A DNA stretch of 64,000 nucleotides, taken from Cryobacterium inferilacus. GTDB taxonomy: Bacteria; Actinomycetota; Actinomycetes; Actinomycetales; Microbacteriaceae. The notes beneath the pieces are model-generated. The model was not told where the DNA came from and did no database searches. It saw only the letters and a program-made list of their open reading frames with translations. The position numbers were made by a program, and so were the translations under genes. The stretch lies in the NCBI RefSeq assembly GCF_019599185.1, contig NZ_JAIEUL010000021.1:1-64000 (forward strand), given 5' to 3'. Positions 1-9,061 of the stretch are shown piece by piece; the stretch's first letter is position 1, and every line of letters starts with the position of its first letter.

Positions 1-2
1 AC

Positions 3-66
3 AACACTGAACGCATCCACACCGGCATCGGAGCAATACCCATCAGCCGAGTGTCACCAACGTCAT
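3..66 (+). pseudogene. possible 3' tail of an IS481/IS3-like transposase (partial)
   Basis: The first 66 bases read in frame 3 as a 21-residue tail containing NTERIHTGIGAIPISRV, then a TGA at 64-66. The pattern YNxER.HT.(I/L)G..P.SR resembles the C-terminal end of integrase-core (IS481/IS3-type) transposases. Just after SRV the neighbouring frame carries TNVMTQYN followed by TAG near position 89, which also looks like the usual ending of IS481 proteins. The fragment may therefore be frameshifted by two bases, or frame 3 may simply end at 66. Only the tail is inside the window, so the family call is weak. Confidence 0.3.
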
Positions 67-209
67 GACCCAGTACAACTAGCCCCGAGCGCCGAGCGCC
101 GGGCGCCGAGCCCGCCGAGCCCCGCCCTGCTGCCCTTGCCCTGCGGCCGAATTCGGGTGTCTAGTGGTGGCATCGGGTGCAGGCGGAGACGACGACGTCG
201 GGAGCGGTC

Positions 210-2417
210 ATGACGGGCAAGGGAACACAGGACAGAAGCCGCAGCGGCGTGGATCTGCGCCGGGCGGCCACATCGGCCCAGAGCCCCACGGCCGACCCGG
301 CGCAAATCCGCAATGTCGCCCTCGTCGGCCGCTCCGGCGCCGGCAAGACGATGCTCGCCGAGGCCCTGCTGGCCGCCACCGGCGCCATCACCCGGATGGG
401 CTCGATCGAGGCCGGCACGACCGTGAGCGACTCCGACCCGTCCGAAATCCATCAGCACCGCTCGGTCAGCCTGTCGGTGCTGCCGCTCGCGGTGGGCGAC
501 GTCAAGATCAACCTGCTCGACACCCCGGGCTACGCCGACTTCATCGGCGACCTGCGCGCCGGCCTCCGGGCAGCGGATGCGGCGCTGTTCGTCGTCTCCG
601 CCGTCGACGGCATCGACGCGGCCACCACCGCTCTCTGGGCGGAGTGCGAGCGCGTGGGGATGCCGCGCGCCGTGGTGATCAGCCGAGTCGACCATCCGCG
701 GGCCACCTACGAGGCGGTGCTGGCGGCCTGCCGGGAGAACTTCGGCGCGGCGGTGCTGCCGCTGGTAGTGCCGATCCGCACCGATGGGGCCATCACCGGG
801 CTGCTCGGGCTGCTCTCGGGCACCGTGTCCCACTACAGCGCGCACCCGGCCGAGCAGCCCGCCGCACACCCGGCCGAGCAGCCCGCCGCGCACCCGGCCG
901 AGCGCCCGGCCACCGCGGCCGAACTCGCCGACGCGGAATCGGCCCGGGCGGCGCTGATCGAGGGCATCATCGCCGAGAGCGAGGACGAAACCCTGATGGA
1001 CCGCTACCTCGCCGGCGCGGAGATCGGCGAGGACACCCTCCTCGTCGACCTCGAACTCGCCGTGGTGCGCGGGTCGTTCTACCCCGTGCTGGCCACCTCC
1101 GCCGAGACCGGGGTGGGCCTGACCGAACTGCTGGCGGTGCTCACCGGAGCGTTCCCGTCCCCGCTCGAGCGGGCGCTGCCACCGGTGACGCACCTGGACG
1201 GCAGCCCGGCCGGCCCGCTGACCTGCGATCCGGCCGGCCCACTGGTGGGCGAGGTGGTGCGCACCACCATCGACTCGTTCCTCGGCCGGGTCTGCCTGGT
1301 GCGGTTGTTCTCCGGCACGCTGCGGGAGGACTCGATCGTGCACATCGGCGGGCACGGGCTCACGGACCGCGGCCACCAGGACCACGACACCGACGAACGC
1401 CTCACCCACCTGCAAACCGCGCTCGGCGCCACCCTGCGGCCGGTGCCGTTCGGGGTGGCCGGCGACATCTGCGCCCTCACCCGGCTGACGGATGCCGAGA
1501 CCGGCGACACCGTCTCCGACAAGGAGCATCCGCTGCTCGTTGCGGCCTGGGAGATGCCGGAGCCGCTGATGCCGGTGGCGGTGCAGGGCGAGGCGCACAG
1601 CGACGACGACGCGCTGGCCAAGAACCTCGGCAAGATCGTGGCCGTCGACCCGACCCTGCGGGTGGAACGCAACCCGGAAACCCATCAGCTGGTGCTCTGG
1701 TGCATGGGGGAGGCGCACGCCGAGGTGGTGCTCGATCGGCTGCGCGCCCAGGGCGTGAAGCTGCAGACCGTGGACGTGATCACCCCGCTGCGCGAGACCT
1801 TCGCCCGGCCGGCCGCCGCCCGTGGCCGGTACGTCAAGCAGTCGGGCGGGCACGGCCAGTTCGGCATCTGCGAGATCGAGGTCGACCCGCTCGAACGCGG
1901 CGCGGGGTTCGAGTTCGTCAACCGGGTCGTCGGCGGCGTGGTGCCCGGCCACTACATCTCCTCGGTGGAGAAGGGCGTGCGGGCGCAGATGCAGCGGGGC
2001 GTCGCCGCCGGATTCCCCGTCGTCGACATCCGGGTCAGCCTGGTCGGCGGCAAGGCGCACAGCGTCGACTCCTCGGATGCGGCGTTCCAGGCCGCCGGCG
2101 CACTCGCGCTGCGCGAGGCCGCCGCGGCCAGCCGCATCCAACTGCTCGAACCCGTCTCGATGGTCACCATCACCGTGCCAGACGCCTACGTGGGCCCGGT
2201 GATGACCGACCTCTCCACCCGCCGCGGCCATATGACCGGCACCACCTCGATCGGGGATGAGCACACCGAGATCAGCGCCGAGATTCCGGATGCCGAGCTG
2301 CTGCGCTACGCCATCGAGCTGCGGGCGCTCACCGCGGGAAGCGGCTCGTTCCGGCGCAGCTACCTGCGGCACGACCCGGTGCCGGCCAACCTGGTGCCGG
2401 CCGCGGTGGTCGGGTGA
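210..2417 (+). CDS. elongation factor G-like GTPase (EF-G2/FusA2 type)
   Basis: This is a 735-residue translational GTPase of the EF-G/TetM superfamily, the actinobacterial EF-G2-like branch whose role is not settled; it lies apart from any str operon. Visible motifs are the P-loop GRSGAGKT near residue 40, the switch II DTPGYADF near 100, and the domain IV loop SGGHGQFG near 540. The fourth G motif reads SRVD where classical EF-G has NKxD; I recall similar changes in this branch. Between the G and G' regions sits a three-copy HPAEQPAA repeat. I chose ATG 210, with GGGAG just upstream; an in-frame GTG at 177 is possible. The length fits the family. Confidence 0.85.
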   Translation: MTGKGTQDRSRSGVDLRRAATSAQSPTADPAQIRNVALVGRSGAGKTMLAEALLAATGAITRMGSIEAGTTVSDSDPSEIHQHRSVSLSVLPLAVGDVKINLLDTPGYADFIGDLRAGLRAADAALFVVSAVDGIDAATTALWAECERVGMPRAVVISRVDHPRATYEAVLAACRENFGAAVLPLVVPIRTDGAITGLLGLLSGTVSHYSAHPAEQPAAHPAEQPAAHPAERPATAAELADAESARAALIEGIIAESEDETLMDRYLAGAEIGEDTLLVDLELAVVRGSFYPVLATSAETGVGLTELLAVLTGAFPSPLERALPPVTHLDGSPAGPLTCDPAGPLVGEVVRTTIDSFLGRVCLVRLFSGTLREDSIVHIGGHGLTDRGHQDHDTDERLTHLQTALGATLRPVPFGVAGDICALTRLTDAETGDTVSDKEHPLLVAAWEMPEPLMPVAVQGEAHSDDDALAKNLGKIVAVDPTLRVERNPETHQLVLWCMGEAHAEVVLDRLRAQGVKLQTVDVITPLRETFARPAAARGRYVKQSGGHGQFGICEIEVDPLERGAGFEFVNRVVGGVVPGHYISSVEKGVRAQMQRGVAAGFPVVDIRVSLVGGKAHSVDSSDAAFQAAGALALREAAAASRIQLLEPVSMVTITVPDAYVGPVMTDLSTRRGHMTGTTSIGDEHTEISAEIPDAELLRYAIELRALTAGSGSFRRSYLRHDPVPANLVPAAVVG
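843..914 (+). repeat. three tandem 24-nt units inside the EF-G-like gene
   Basis: Units at 843-866, 867-890 and 891-914 encode HPAEQPAA, HPAEQPAA and a degenerate HPAERPAT. The first two differ at the last codon base only. The repeat stays in frame and makes a proline/alanine-rich surface insertion after the G domain. Confidence 0.85.
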
Positions 2418-2520
2418 CCCGCGCCCGTGGCGCTTCGGCGGCCGCGGGCGCTGTCGCTGTCGCTGTCGCTGCCGCGGGCAGGGGCGCTGGGGGGTGGCAC
2501 CGAGGGCGCTTTTCGGCGGA

Positions 2521-2580
2521 GCGCGGGCACTGCGCCGGTTCGCGGGTGGCATGCCACCCGCGACCCGGCGCCTGACCCGC
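2521..2580. repeat. family A palindromic element, copy A1
   Basis: A perfect 22-nt palindrome at 2541-2562 (half-site CGCGGGTGGCA) is framed by outer arms GCGCGGGCACTGCGCCGG and CCGGCGCCTGACCCGCGC, which are largely complementary. Together they give an imperfect hairpin of about 60 nt. Related copies lie at 19203-19325, 21169-21300 and 34910-34972. Confidence 0.8.
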
Positions 2581-2659
2581 GCATCGCGTGAGAGGCCCGC
2601 CGCAGGAGCGGGCGGCGAGGTACAGTGCCCGTACCAACGAGTGCCCGTACCGAAGCCCG

Positions 2660-2737
2660 AGCGACCCACCCCACCACCATCCACCGAACCACCACCCACC
2701 CCACCACCACCCACCGAACACTCACCCACCCCACCGA
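2660..2737 (+). repeat. 30-nt tandem CCACC-rich repeat in a leader
   Basis: Two near-identical 30-nt units (2660-2689, 2690-2719) end in CCACCGAAC, followed by a partial third unit to 2737. The repeat ends directly against the Shine-Dalgarno sequence of the gene at 2751 and is in frame with it, where it would read as a His/Thr/Pro-rich stretch. Confidence 0.75.
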
Positions 2738-2750
2738 GGAGCGGCAGCCC

Positions 2751-3344
2751 ATGACCCACGTGACCTGCGACATCGCAGTCTCCACCGACGGCTTCGCGGC
2801 CGGCCCGAACCAGACCCTGGAGGATCCGATCGGCGAGGGCGGCCAGCAGCTACACCGCTGGATGCGTGAGACGCCAGACGAGAACGCCGCCGAGATCGCG
2901 GCCATCGTGGAGGCCGGCGCGTACATTATGGGCCGCAACATGTTCGGCCCCGGCCGGGGCGAGTGGGACCTCGACTGGACCGGCTGGTGGGGGGAGGATC
3001 CGCCGTATCACGCGCCGGTGTTCGTGCTCACGCACTACCCGCGGGCGCCGCTGACCATGCAGGGCGGCACGACCTTCACGTTCGTCACCGACGGCATCGA
3101 GTCGGCGTTCGAGCAGGCCAGGGCCGCCGCGGGGGAGAAGACGGTCTCCATCGCCGGCGGCGCCTCGACGGTGCGGCAGTACCTGGCGGCCGGACTGATC
3201 GACGAGCTGCGGTTGCACGTCGCGCCCGTGGCCCTGGGTGCCGGTGAGCCGCTGCTGACGGGAATGACCGACCTGAGGCTGGAGCAGGTGAGCTCGGTGG
3301 CGAAGGATCTGGTCACCCACGTCACCTACCGAGTGCCGCACTGA
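2751..3344 (+). CDS. dihydrofolate reductase / RibD C-terminal fold protein
   Basis: This 197-residue protein is of the RibD_C/DHFR-like family, probably a small NADPH-dependent reductase of unknown substrate. Family hallmarks are the N-terminal IAVSTDGFAAGPNQ, the YIMGRNMFGPGRGEWD motif near residue 60, and the nucleotide-binding SIAGGASTVRQYLAAGLIDE near 140. ATG 2751 is chosen because GAGGAG lies seven to ten bases upstream and the fold begins immediately after. A longer in-frame reading from GTG 2625 would only add the tandem repeat. It appears monocistronic and faces the convergent exporter gene. Confidence 0.88.
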   Translation: MTHVTCDIAVSTDGFAAGPNQTLEDPIGEGGQQLHRWMRETPDENAAEIAAIVEAGAYIMGRNMFGPGRGEWDLDWTGWWGEDPPYHAPVFVLTHYPRAPLTMQGGTTFTFVTDGIESAFEQARAAAGEKTVSIAGGASTVRQYLAAGLIDELRLHVAPVALGAGEPLLTGMTDLRLEQVSSVAKDLVTHVTYRVPH

Positions 3345-3396
3345 CCTCTCGACCACGTGCGCCAGATCGTGCTGCCCGACGGCGGGGTCGAGGTGG

Positions 3397-4842
3397 TCAC
3401 GACGCTGGAGGTGCTGGCGACCTCGTGACCGTGGGCGACGCGGGGCGCCGGGCGGCGACCTCGGCGCCGGAGCCGGCGGGCATCCGCCACGCCTCGATCG
3501 TGGGCACCAGCAGCAGCACCGCCAGCACCGGGAACGCCCACCGGTAGCCGAGCTCGCCCGCCGCCGGGTCGACCAGCGACGCGCCGGCCGTGGTGGCGCG
3601 CACGATCAGCGCGGCCACGGCGATGCCGAGTCCCACCGCCACCTGCTGCAGCGTGGAGGCCAGGGTGTTGGCGCCGGAAGTGAGCGGCGCGGGTACGTCG
3701 GCGAACTGCACCGAGTTGTAGCCGCTGAACCCGATCGAGCGGAACACCCCGCTGGCGGCCAGCAGTACCGCGATCACGGCGAGCGGCGTGGACGCGTCGA
3801 TGAACGTGCACAGCACGAACACCACGGCGCCGCCGATATTGCTGCCCACGATCACGGTGCGAAAACCGAACCGGCGAATCAACGGGCTCGTGGCCGGTTT
3901 GATCAGCACGTTGCCGAGGAACACCGCCATCACCAGCAGCCCCGCCTGTGACGCGCTCCAGCCGAAGCCGGTCTGGAACAGCAGCACGAACAGGAACGGC
4001 GCGGCGCCGATCAGCAACCGGTAGACCCCACCGCCGACGTTGCCCACCCGGAAGGTGGGTATCGCCAGCGCCGACAGGTCGAGCAACGGATGCTTCGCGC
4101 GCCGCAGCCGCGACACGGCGGCCAGCCCGGCCACGACCGTCACCACCAGCAGGCCGCCGGCGAGCCACCAGTTCGTGCGGCTCAGCCCCACCTGCTCCAT
4201 GCCGAGCACCAGCGCGCCGAGAGCGAGGCCCACCAGGGCGAACCCGGCCCAGTCCAGCCGGTGCCGGTGCACGGGGTCGCTGCGCGGCACCACCCGCAGC
4301 GCCAGCACGAAGGCGACAACACCGATCGGGATATTGACCAGGAAGATCCACTGCCAACCGACGGTGTCGGCGATCACCCCGCCGAGCACCGGAGCGAGCA
4401 CCGGGGCCAACAGGGCCGGCCAGGTGAGGTAGGCCATCGCGTCCAGCAGGTCACGCTTGTCGACCGCGCGCAGCACGGCCAACCGGCCCACCGGCACCAT
4501 CATCGCGCCGCCCACTCCCTGCAGCACCCGCATGGCCACGAGCATCGGCAGTGAGGTGCTCAGCGCGCACAGGGCCGACGCCACGGTGAAGATCACGATC
4601 GCCAGCGCGAAGATGCGCCGGGTGCCGAACCGGTCGGCCAGCCATCCGCTGACCGGCACCCCCACGGCCAGGGTGAGCAGGTAGGAGGTCATGGCCAGGT
4701 TGATGTCTACCGCGTTGACACCCAGATCGCGGGCCATGGCCGGGGCGGCGGTCTGGATGATGGTGCCGTCGAGCACCTCCATGAAGAAGGTGCCGGCGAC
4801 GAGAAGGGCGAGGGGCCGGTTGAGGGTCGCCGATCGGGTCAT
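3397..4842 (-). CDS. MFS multidrug exporter, DHA2/EmrB type
   Basis: This 481-residue integral membrane protein should have about 14 transmembrane helices and act as a proton-coupled drug/solute exporter. The loop 2-3 motif GWLADRFGTRR is at residues 66-76, VLAPVLGGVIADTVGWQWIF at 148-167 and NIPIG at 170-174; the last two are typical of EmrB/QacA-like DHA2 transporters. The start ATG at 4842 has AGGAGA about ten bases upstream. No adjacent regulator of its own is visible, so the substrate cannot be inferred. Confidence 0.88.
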   Translation of the reverse strand: MTRSATLNRPLALLVAGTFFMEVLDGTIIQTAAPAMARDLGVNAVDINLAMTSYLLTLAVGVPVSGWLADRFGTRRIFALAIVIFTVASALCALSTSLPMLVAMRVLQGVGGAMMVPVGRLAVLRAVDKRDLLDAMAYLTWPALLAPVLAPVLGGVIADTVGWQWIFLVNIPIGVVAFVLALRVVPRSDPVHRHRLDWAGFALVGLALGALVLGMEQVGLSRTNWWLAGGLLVVTVVAGLAAVSRLRRAKHPLLDLSALAIPTFRVGNVGGGVYRLLIGAAPFLFVLLFQTGFGWSASQAGLLVMAVFLGNVLIKPATSPLIRRFGFRTVIVGSNIGGAVVFVLCTFIDASTPLAVIAVLLAASGVFRSIGFSGYNSVQFADVPAPLTSGANTLASTLQQVAVGLGIAVAALIVRATTAGASLVDPAAGELGYRWAFPVLAVLLLVPTIEAWRMPAGSGAEVAARRPASPTVTRSPAPPAS

Positions 4843-4952
4843 CCAGCTATTCTCTCCTGCCGCCGGGCGCGTGGAGTGCCGCCGGCCGGAGGCGCGGGCG
4901 GCCGCGCGGGGGCGAACTGTTCCGCAACGGGCACAGTTGTGCCGGCGGCGGA

Positions 4953-5528
4953 CTACTCGGGCTGCAGGGCCACGACCGCGGTGAGGAGCTCCGCGTAGCT
5001 CACGTAGTGGGTGGTGCCAGCCCGGTTGAGCATGGCCGGGATGTAATCCTTGCCGGTGTCGGTGGGTGCCTGGATGGCTCCGGCCATGATGCCGTCGATC
5101 CGGGTCCAGCCGTCGTCCAGAAGCTCCTCCTCGCGGTCCACCCACGAGGCGTCATCCTGGGCCGCCTGGGCGTACCAGACTCGCACGTCGCCGCCGCCGC
5201 GGTTCCAGAAACAGCCGAAGCCGTCGGTCATGACCGAGGTCATCACGTCATCCAGGGCGAAAACGTCCGGGTTCAGGGTGAAGCCATCCGCCTCCAGTTC
5301 GTTGACGGCGTCGTCGGTGAGCACCGTGGCGCAGGTGGCGGATGCGGCATCAACCGCAACCGCTGCGGCGGGCGTGGCCGTCGGCGTGGGGAACTCCGTC
5401 GGCAGGGCCGCCGCCGCGGTGGGCGATGGCGCGCTCGGCGTCGGCTGCGGCTCCGAAGCCTCGGCCGTGGCGCACCCGGACAGCACGATCGCCAGGACGG
5501 CCAGAACGGGGAGGACGGTTCGCTTCAT
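4953..5528 (-). CDS. putative secreted lipoprotein
   Basis: This 191-residue protein has a lipoprotein signal (MKRTVLPVLAVLAIVLSGC, lipobox LSGC). A Pro/Thr/Ala-rich linker follows to about residue 60, then a globular domain of about 130 residues with two cysteines (CATVL, GCFWN) that may form a disulphide. I do not recognise the domain. The gene lies 62 bp downstream of the PAS-GGDEF-EAL gene on the same strand and could be co-transcribed with it. A second, unrelated-looking lipoprotein gene lies beyond the 3' end of the paralogous EAL gene, but on the other strand. Confidence 0.7.
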   Translation of the reverse strand: MKRTVLPVLAVLAIVLSGCATAEASEPQPTPSAPSPTAAAALPTEFPTPTATPAAAVAVDAASATCATVLTDDAVNELEADGFTLNPDVFALDDVMTSVMTDGFGCFWNRGGGDVRVWYAQAAQDDASWVDREEELLDDGWTRIDGIMAGAIQAPTDTGKDYIPAMLNRAGTTHYVSYAELLTAVVALQPE

Positions 5529-5590
5529 CTAGCAAGTATGGCGGTGGGTGCCCTGCCGCCGTGCCGCCCGCGACCGGCGCGGCGCGGGGC

Positions 5591-8500
5591 TCAGTCGGGC
5601 CAGGGCGCTGGCCGGCCGAAGTAGTAGCCCTGGCCGTGCAACCAGCCCTGCTCCTGCAATTCCTCGGCCTGGGCCGCGGTCTCGATACCCTCCGCGACGC
5701 CGGTGAGGCCCAGGTGCGTCACCAGGCCGGCCAGGCCGGCGGAGAGGGCGCCCGCACCGCGGCCGCCGTCGGCTGCGCCGCTGGAGCCGCCGTCACCGAG
5801 GTCGGCGACGAAGCTGGCGTCGAGTTTGAGGCCGGTGACGGGCAGGTCGCGCAGCAGTGAGATCGACGAGAAGCCGGTGCCGAAGTCGTCCACGTGCAGC
5901 CCCACGCCCAGGCCGCGCAGGGCATCCAGCCCGCCCACGGTGTGCGGCCCGAGCGACAGCACGGCGGTTTCGGTGACCTCCACGATCAGCCGGCGGGGGT
6001 CCACCCCGTGCCGGTGCAGCACGGCGATGAACGTTTCGGCCCAGTCGTCCCTGGCCAGCTCCACCGCAGAGACGTTCACACTGATCGCGCCGGCATGCGG
6101 GTTCGCGGCGATGACCGCGCAGGCGTGCTCGAGCACGGCCCGGCCGATACCGGTGATCAACCCGGACTCTTCGGCGATGGCGAGGAAGTCTCCGGGCATC
6201 AGCAGACCGCGGCGCGGATGCTGCCACCGCACGAGCGCCTCGTACCCCACGACCCGGTGATCGGCCAGTGCGACAACGGGCTGGTAGTGCGCGACGAAGT
6301 CGCCCGCATCCAGAGAGGTGCGGATCTCGTCTTCGATCGTGAGCCGGGTCATCGCTTGGGAATGCATGGTGGCGTCGAAGAACTGCCAGCGTGCCCGGCC
6401 TTTCTTCTTGGCGCCGAAGAGCGCGGAGTCGGTGTCACGCAGCAGGCTGGCTGCGGTGGACTCCGGGGTCGACAACGCGATGCCCATCGACACCGTAGGA
6501 ATGATGCGGTGGCCATGAATGGTGAGCACGGCGGCGAGGGCGCCGGCGATGCCGGTGGCCACCTGCTCGAGCTCGTGTGCGCTAGTCACCTGGGGAACCA
6601 CGACCACGAATTCATCCCCGCCGAAGCGCCCCACCCGGTGTTCGGGGAGCAACGCGCTCGAGATGCGCCGGGCGATCTCGGCCAGTACCTCGTCGCCGGC
6701 AACGTGCCCGAGGGAATCGTTGACGAGCTTGAAATTGTCCAGATCGATGAACAGCACCCCCACCACATCCGCTGAACTGCGCGCCTCGGCAAGGTCGTGC
6801 TCCAGGGTGTTCAGAATCCAGGTGCGGTTGTGCATGCCGGTCAGCCGGTCGTTGAACGCCAGGAACAGCAGCTCCTGCCGGGCCTCATGCTCGGCCGTCA
6901 CGTCTTCGAGCTGCACCAGGAGCCGTTCTGGAGCGTCGATCGAGGAGCTGATCAGAGACGACGACCGCCGGGCCCAAATCGTCTCCCCGTCGGCGCGCAG
7001 CAGGCGGGACTCCATCAGCAACGACCCGTCAGCGGTGGGCGTGGCGGTGTGGGGCAGTTCGAGGGGCGTTCGGTCCTCAGGATGCATCAGGTCCCCGAGA
7101 TGCGTCCCCAGGAGTGACTCCTCGTCGCGCTGCAGCATCCGGCCGAGCGCGGCATTGGCCACCTCGATGTGTCCGCTCGCGTCGCACAGAATCATCCCGG
7201 TCGCCGACGACATGAGCACCGCGCGGAACATTTCCTCCGACGCTGTGAGCGCTCGGAGCGCCACCATCTGAGCCTGCACCTCGCGCACCGCCACGGTGCG
7301 CCCGATGTACTCTCCGTTGTCGTCGACGAGATCGCGAAGACCGGCGGAGACCCAGCGGTAGTCGCCGTCCTTGTGCAGGAGGCGGAACGGTTCGAGAACG
7401 ACGGGGCCGTCGCCAGGATTACCTCGGCAGCTCAAGACGTCGGCCAGGTCGTCCGGGTGCACCAGCTCGGTCGACGGATGCAGCACGAGTTCGGCCGAGT
7501 TCCAACCGAGGGTGTCTTCGGAAGACGGCGACACCCAGGCGATGCGGTCGTCCGGGGTGACCATCAGCACGATGTCTGAGGCGTTCTCGGCCAACAACCG
7601 GTAGCGCTGCTCTGAGTCCAGCACCGCCTGGTCGGCCAGGTGCCGGCTGGTCACGTCACGCAGCAGGATGGAGACGCCGGCGCCGACGGGGGAGACCCGG
7701 AAGTCGTACCAGCGGTCGTGCCCCGACCCGTTGGAGTAGCTGTCCTCGAGGTCCTGCCCGACGCCGGTGGAGAGCACCTCGGTGCAGAGGGCGGCGAGTC
7801 GGTCCGACAGCCCGATGGGTGTGTGGTCCAGCAGGGGTTTGCCGACGACGAGTTCGCGCGGCAGGCCGAGAAACGTGCAGGCGGCCGGGTTGGCCTCCGT
7901 GACGGTGAACTGGCTCACGTCACCCTGCGCATCTCGAGTGGCGACGACGACGATGTACGGGTCGGCCAGGCTGTCGAGAGACGCGCGCAGAATGGCACGT
8001 TCGGCATTGGCGGCGGCCTCCGCCTCGACCAGGGCCGCGACGCTGGTGAAGCCGTGCACCCCGCCGCTGATCGAACCGTCGTGGGACAGGATGGGCCCGG
8101 AGGACCTGAAAAACCACTGGAAGGTCCCGTCGGCACACAGCACGCGGCACCGGCCGGTGTGCCGTTCGCCGGAGCGGAGCTGCCTGGCAGTCTCCGAGAC
8201 CAGGTGGAGGTCGTCCGGATGCCAGAATTCCAGCGCTGAGTGCCCGGCCACGTCGTCCATCGACCAGCCCGTCGCGGCCTGCACCGAGGGCGACACCCAC
8301 CTCACGGCTCCGCCGAGGTCGGTACGCATGACAAAGTCGGTGACGTTGTCGGCCAGGTCGAGGTACCCCGCGAACACCCTGCTGGTGGCCGCTTTGCCCC
8401 GCGGACTCTCGGTCAGGTCGTCGAACAGCCCGATCAGGGCGAGTCGGTTGCCGGCCTGGTCGAATAGCCAGTAGGAGTCCAGGCTCACCCAGGCGAGGCG

Positions 8501-8884
8501 GTCGGGAATGTCCCCGGTGCCCGGCAGGGCCAGGCCGACCAGCATCCCGTCGATCCGACGTCCGGTGCGCAGGGTCTCTGCCGCTGGCTGGCGCTCGGGC
8601 GAGATCGGCGCTCCCCACTCGTCAATGGGGCTCCAATGCGGGTCGCCGGGCGGACAGGCGAGCAGCTGCTCCCAGTCGAGGTGCAGCATCTGGCGGGCCG
8701 TCTCATTGCCGCCGAGCACGCGGCCGTCTGCGGCGCGTACGACAACCCCGATGCCCGGCGTGCGCGGCGGGAGTTGCGCCTGCAGATCAGCGGGCACGGG
8801 GCCGGCCCAGCGGATCTCCGTGCGCGGGTCCGTGTCCTCGGTCTCGTCCGCGGACGAGTCCGGGGCAGTCGTCGCCAATGCCAT
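5591..8884 (-). CDS. PAS-PAS-PAS-PAS-PAS-GGDEF-EAL cyclic-di-GMP protein (paralogue 1)
   Basis: This is a 1097-residue soluble sensor protein for c-di-GMP turnover. Several PAS-like modules cover about residues 35-665; for example ADNVTDFVMRT, AENASDIVLMV and SSATGMILCD open three of them. They are followed by GGDEF (about 670-830) and EAL (about 845-1090). The GGDEF signature is intact (GGDEF 755-759), but the inhibitory RxxD site five residues before it reads LPEH (746-749). The EAL motif (882-884) and the DDFGTG and EGIET motifs are intact. Both activities therefore look possible, with feedback inhibition probably lost. The start ATG has AAGGCGGA upstream and a strong promoter at 8915-8942. 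It is closely related to the protein at 15729-19061. Confidence 0.92.
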   Translation of the reverse strand: MALATTAPDSSADETEDTDPRTEIRWAGPVPADLQAQLPPRTPGIGVVVRAADGRVLGGNETARQMLHLDWEQLLACPPGDPHWSPIDEWGAPISPERQPAAETLRTGRRIDGMLVGLALPGTGDIPDRLAWVSLDSYWLFDQAGNRLALIGLFDDLTESPRGKAATSRVFAGYLDLADNVTDFVMRTDLGGAVRWVSPSVQAATGWSMDDVAGHSALEFWHPDDLHLVSETARQLRSGERHTGRCRVLCADGTFQWFFRSSGPILSHDGSISGGVHGFTSVAALVEAEAAANAERAILRASLDSLADPYIVVVATRDAQGDVSQFTVTEANPAACTFLGLPRELVVGKPLLDHTPIGLSDRLAALCTEVLSTGVGQDLEDSYSNGSGHDRWYDFRVSPVGAGVSILLRDVTSRHLADQAVLDSEQRYRLLAENASDIVLMVTPDDRIAWVSPSSEDTLGWNSAELVLHPSTELVHPDDLADVLSCRGNPGDGPVVLEPFRLLHKDGDYRWVSAGLRDLVDDNGEYIGRTVAVREVQAQMVALRALTASEEMFRAVLMSSATGMILCDASGHIEVANAALGRMLQRDEESLLGTHLGDLMHPEDRTPLELPHTATPTADGSLLMESRLLRADGETIWARRSSSLISSSIDAPERLLVQLEDVTAEHEARQELLFLAFNDRLTGMHNRTWILNTLEHDLAEARSSADVVGVLFIDLDNFKLVNDSLGHVAGDEVLAEIARRISSALLPEHRVGRFGGDEFVVVVPQVTSAHELEQVATGIAGALAAVLTIHGHRIIPTVSMGIALSTPESTAASLLRDTDSALFGAKKKGRARWQFFDATMHSQAMTRLTIEDEIRTSLDAGDFVAHYQPVVALADHRVVGYEALVRWQHPRRGLLMPGDFLAIAEESGLITGIGRAVLEHACAVIAANPHAGAISVNVSAVELARDDWAETFIAVLHRHGVDPRRLIVEVTETAVLSLGPHTVGGLDALRGLGVGLHVDDFGTGFSSISLLRDLPVTGLKLDASFVADLGDGGSSGAADGGRGAGALSAGLAGLVTHLGLTGVAEGIETAAQAEELQEQGWLHGQGYYFGRPAPWPD

Positions 8885-8914
8885 GCTGTTCCGCCTTCGA
8901 GCCAGACGGTCGGG

Positions 8915-8942
8915 CTGTTAGGCCAATTCTGGCATATGTCAA
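8915..8942 (-). promoter_or_regulatory. sigma70-like promoter of the PAS-GGDEF-EAL gene
   Basis: On the minus strand, TTGACA (8942-8937) is followed after 16 nt by TAACAG (8920-8915). The start codon lies about 30 nt further on, with a good ribosome binding site between. The -35 is a perfect consensus, unusual in this GC-rich window. Confidence 0.55.
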
Positions 8943-9061
8943 GTGACGAATGGCACCTATTCAGGGGTTGTGCCGGCCCGCTGGGCCCCGCCACGACTGG
9001 GCACGGTGCCCACGTTCGTCGGGCAGAGCAGAATGGCTGCAACCGACGAAGGGAACAGCAC

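Larger units (their letters stand above)
2418..2750. other. 333-nt gene-free stretch with three kinds of repeat
   Basis: Between the EF-G-like and RibD-fold genes I see a run of GTCGCT repeats (about 2455-2475), one copy of palindromic family A (2521-2580), a short direct repeat of GTGCCCGTACC (2625-2635 and 2641-2651), and a 30-nt tandem CCACC-rich repeat that runs up to the next gene's Shine-Dalgarno sequence. No convincing gene is present. Confidence 0.6.

Noticed and set aside
63-2759. Very long open frame on the minus strand opposite the EF-G-like gene (898 codons)
   Set aside because: It is a high-GC antisense shadow: its protein is Arg/Gly/His-rich with no recognisable domain, while the plus strand encodes a conserved GTPase.
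3345-3396. Small gene between the RibD-fold gene and the exporter
   Set aside because: Only 52 nt between two stop codons, no start with ribosome binding site.
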